A stretch of DNA of 64,000 nt from NCBI RefSeq assembly GCF_001375595.1, contig NZ_CVJQ01000001.1:434001-498000 (forward strand), given 5' to 3'. Of this stretch, positions 63,066 through 64,000 are shown in pieces; the stretch's first letter is position 1; each line of letters opens with the position of its first letter. The stretch comes from Phenylobacterium immobile (ATCC 35973). GTDB lineage: Bacteria > Pseudomonadota > Alphaproteobacteria > Caulobacterales > Caulobacteraceae. A model generated the notes under the pieces. It searched no databases, had not been told where the DNA came from, and saw only the letters and a program-made list of their open reading frames with translations. The position numbers were made by a program, and so were the translations under genes.

Positions 63066-64000
63066 ATGAAAGTCGCCCATAACTTCGACTTCAAGGGTTA
63101 TGTCGACGTCGACAACGGCGTCGTCGACCGCACCATCTTTTCCGATCAGTCCATCTACGAGACGGAACTGGAGCGTATCTTCGCGCGGTCGTGGAATTTC
63201 ATGTGCCACGAGAGCCAGATCCCGAAGCCGGGAGACTTCTTCCTATCGTTCATCGGCGAAGAGAGCGTCATCGCCACGCGGGACAAGAAGGGCCAATTGC
63301 AGGTCCTGCTGAACAGCTGCCGGCACCGCGGCAACGCGGTCTGCCGGGCTGAGCAGGGCAACGCCCGCTCGTTCCTCTGCACCTACCACGGCTGGACCTA
63401 CGGCCTGGACGGATCGCTGATCGGCGTCCCCGGCTACAAGGATTTCTACCACGAGCAGCTCGACAAGAGCCAATGGGGCCTGGTGAAGGCCGGCAAGGTC
63501 GCCAGCTACAAGGGCTTCGTCTTCGCCACCATGGATCCGGAAGCCCCGGACCTGGAAGAATTCCTCGGGCCGGTCGGCCGGATGGGCATGGATATTCTGA
63601 CGACACGCGGCGACATCATGATCGTCGAGGGCGTTCAGAAGAACCTCATCCACTGCAATTGGAAACTGGCGGTGGATAACCTGTTCGACTACTACCACGT
63701 GGGCATCAGCCACGCCTCGGCGATGATGTCGAACTTCAGTCGCGTCGATGAAAAGAAGGTCGTGGCGCCGCTGGATCCGATGAACCACAAGGTGATCCTG
63801 GGCGACTACGGCCATGCCCTGGGCGGCCACCGCCTGCGGCCGGACCAACTGGCCCTGATGCAGCCCGACCCCAATATCGAAGCCTCGATGCACGACCACA
63901 GCTGGCGCAACCGCCCGGGCGTCGCAGAAGCCTTGGGGCCGGTGGCCATCGAATTCCGCGGCCATCCGAACGTCTTCCCAAATCTGTGGATCAGCGGCGG
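63066..64000 (+). CDS. Rieske non-heme iron oxygenase alpha subunit (copy 2), cut at window end
   Basis: Open from ATG 63066 (MKVAHNFDFKGYVDVDN), after GGGGAAG, to the right edge: 311 codons, so the C-terminus is missing. Rieske ligands C85, H87, C105 and H108, and iron-site D208/H211/H216 (DNLFDYYHVGISH) are intact. Residues 56-164 differ from copy 1 at only one position by eye (E97 to Q), while the N-terminal 20 residues and everything beyond 168 diverge clearly. Substrate unknown. Confidence 0.92.
   Translation, partial: MKVAHNFDFKGYVDVDNGVVDRTIFSDQSIYETELERIFARSWNFMCHESQIPKPGDFFLSFIGEESVIATRDKKGQLQVLLNSCRHRGNAVCRAEQGNARSFLCTYHGWTYGLDGSLIGVPGYKDFYHEQLDKSQWGLVKAGKVASYKGFVFATMDPEAPDLEEFLGPVGRMGMDILTTRGDIMIVEGVQKNLIHCNWKLAVDNLFDYYHVGISHASAMMSNFSRVDEKKVVAPLDPMNHKVILGDYGHALGGHRLRPDQLALMQPDPNIEASMHDHSWRNRPGVAEALGPVAIEFRGHPNVFPNLWISG

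Noticed and set aside
1..64000. tRNA or rRNA genes, CRISPR arrays, insertion sequences, prophage
   Set aside because: No cloverleaf, rRNA-like, short regular direct repeats, transposase or integrase frame was seen in gaps or genes, though small RNAs cannot be excluded by eye.

Overview
The window is one stretch of high-G+C (about two-thirds by eye), densely coded alphaproteobacterial chromosome. It most likely comes from Caulobacteraceae, with Phenylobacterium or a close relative as the best guess. The reasons are the very large NAD-glutamate dehydrogenase, the rph / hrcA-grpE / dnaN / dapE grouping without dnaA, an alphaproteobacterial-type RpoH beside a RluA-family pseudouridine synthase, the DUF1674 gene beside rsmB, and the palindromic CTTGTCC-type intergenic repeats. 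The assignment rests on recognising families, not on a database search. No rRNA, tRNA, CRISPR, insertion sequence, prophage or integrase gene was found. No gene-free gap exceeds 300 bases.

Layout. 1-12.3 kb: the 5' part of argG (cut by the window edge), kup potassium uptake, an SDR, a MarC-family protein, pyrF, a zinc alcohol dehydrogenase, the succinate dehydrogenase assembly factor DUF1674, then rsmB - rpe - heparinase-like - purH, with a ZTP (pfl) riboswitch in front of purH. 12.3-25.8 kb: giant NAD-glutamate dehydrogenase with a hairpin-rich leader, AI-2E-type permease, a HerA-like ATPase coupled to a DUF1232 protein, a quinone oxidoreductase, rlmN, a DUF350 protein, a trypsin-like protease and an AmpG-type permease. 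25.9-32.5 kb: a leftward housekeeping run (read right to left: rdgB, hemW, rsmI, yraN, a SirB1-like protein, gshB, comM). 32.5-44.8 kb: a DUF2975/XRE pair inserted opposite the rph-rdgB axis, rph, hrcA-grpE, dnaN-dapE, a REP-like element, rpoH, rluD-type synthase, an encapsulated-ferritin-like protein, hisI, DUF817, folE, cysS and a START-domain protein.

44.8-64 kb is the more accessory half. It holds a tightly coupled leftward micro-operon (30-aa membrane peptide, 61-aa coiled coil, 71-aa helical protein, transglutaminase), an alpha/beta hydrolase, a tandem pair of near-identical Bcr/CflA-type drug exporters and an Mpo1-like protein. It also has two Rieske oxygenase alpha subunits 11 kb apart whose N-terminal domains are almost identical, the second cut by the window end. 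Between these lie a GFA protein, a TPR protein, a MraY-like glycosyltransferase followed directly by a DUF6880-like protein, an SDR lacking the usual YxxxK, and a large PAS/GAF hybrid histidine kinase overlapping a GST gene, then a nitrilase and a DHFR-like reductase.

The most notable items are the ZTP riboswitch on purH, the orphan EncFtn-like ferritin with no encapsulin gene nearby, the four-gene coupled transglutaminase micro-operon, and the mosaic Rieske oxygenase pair. I did not see a clearly new multi-gene defence or biosynthetic system; the micro-operon is the closest candidate for something undescribed.
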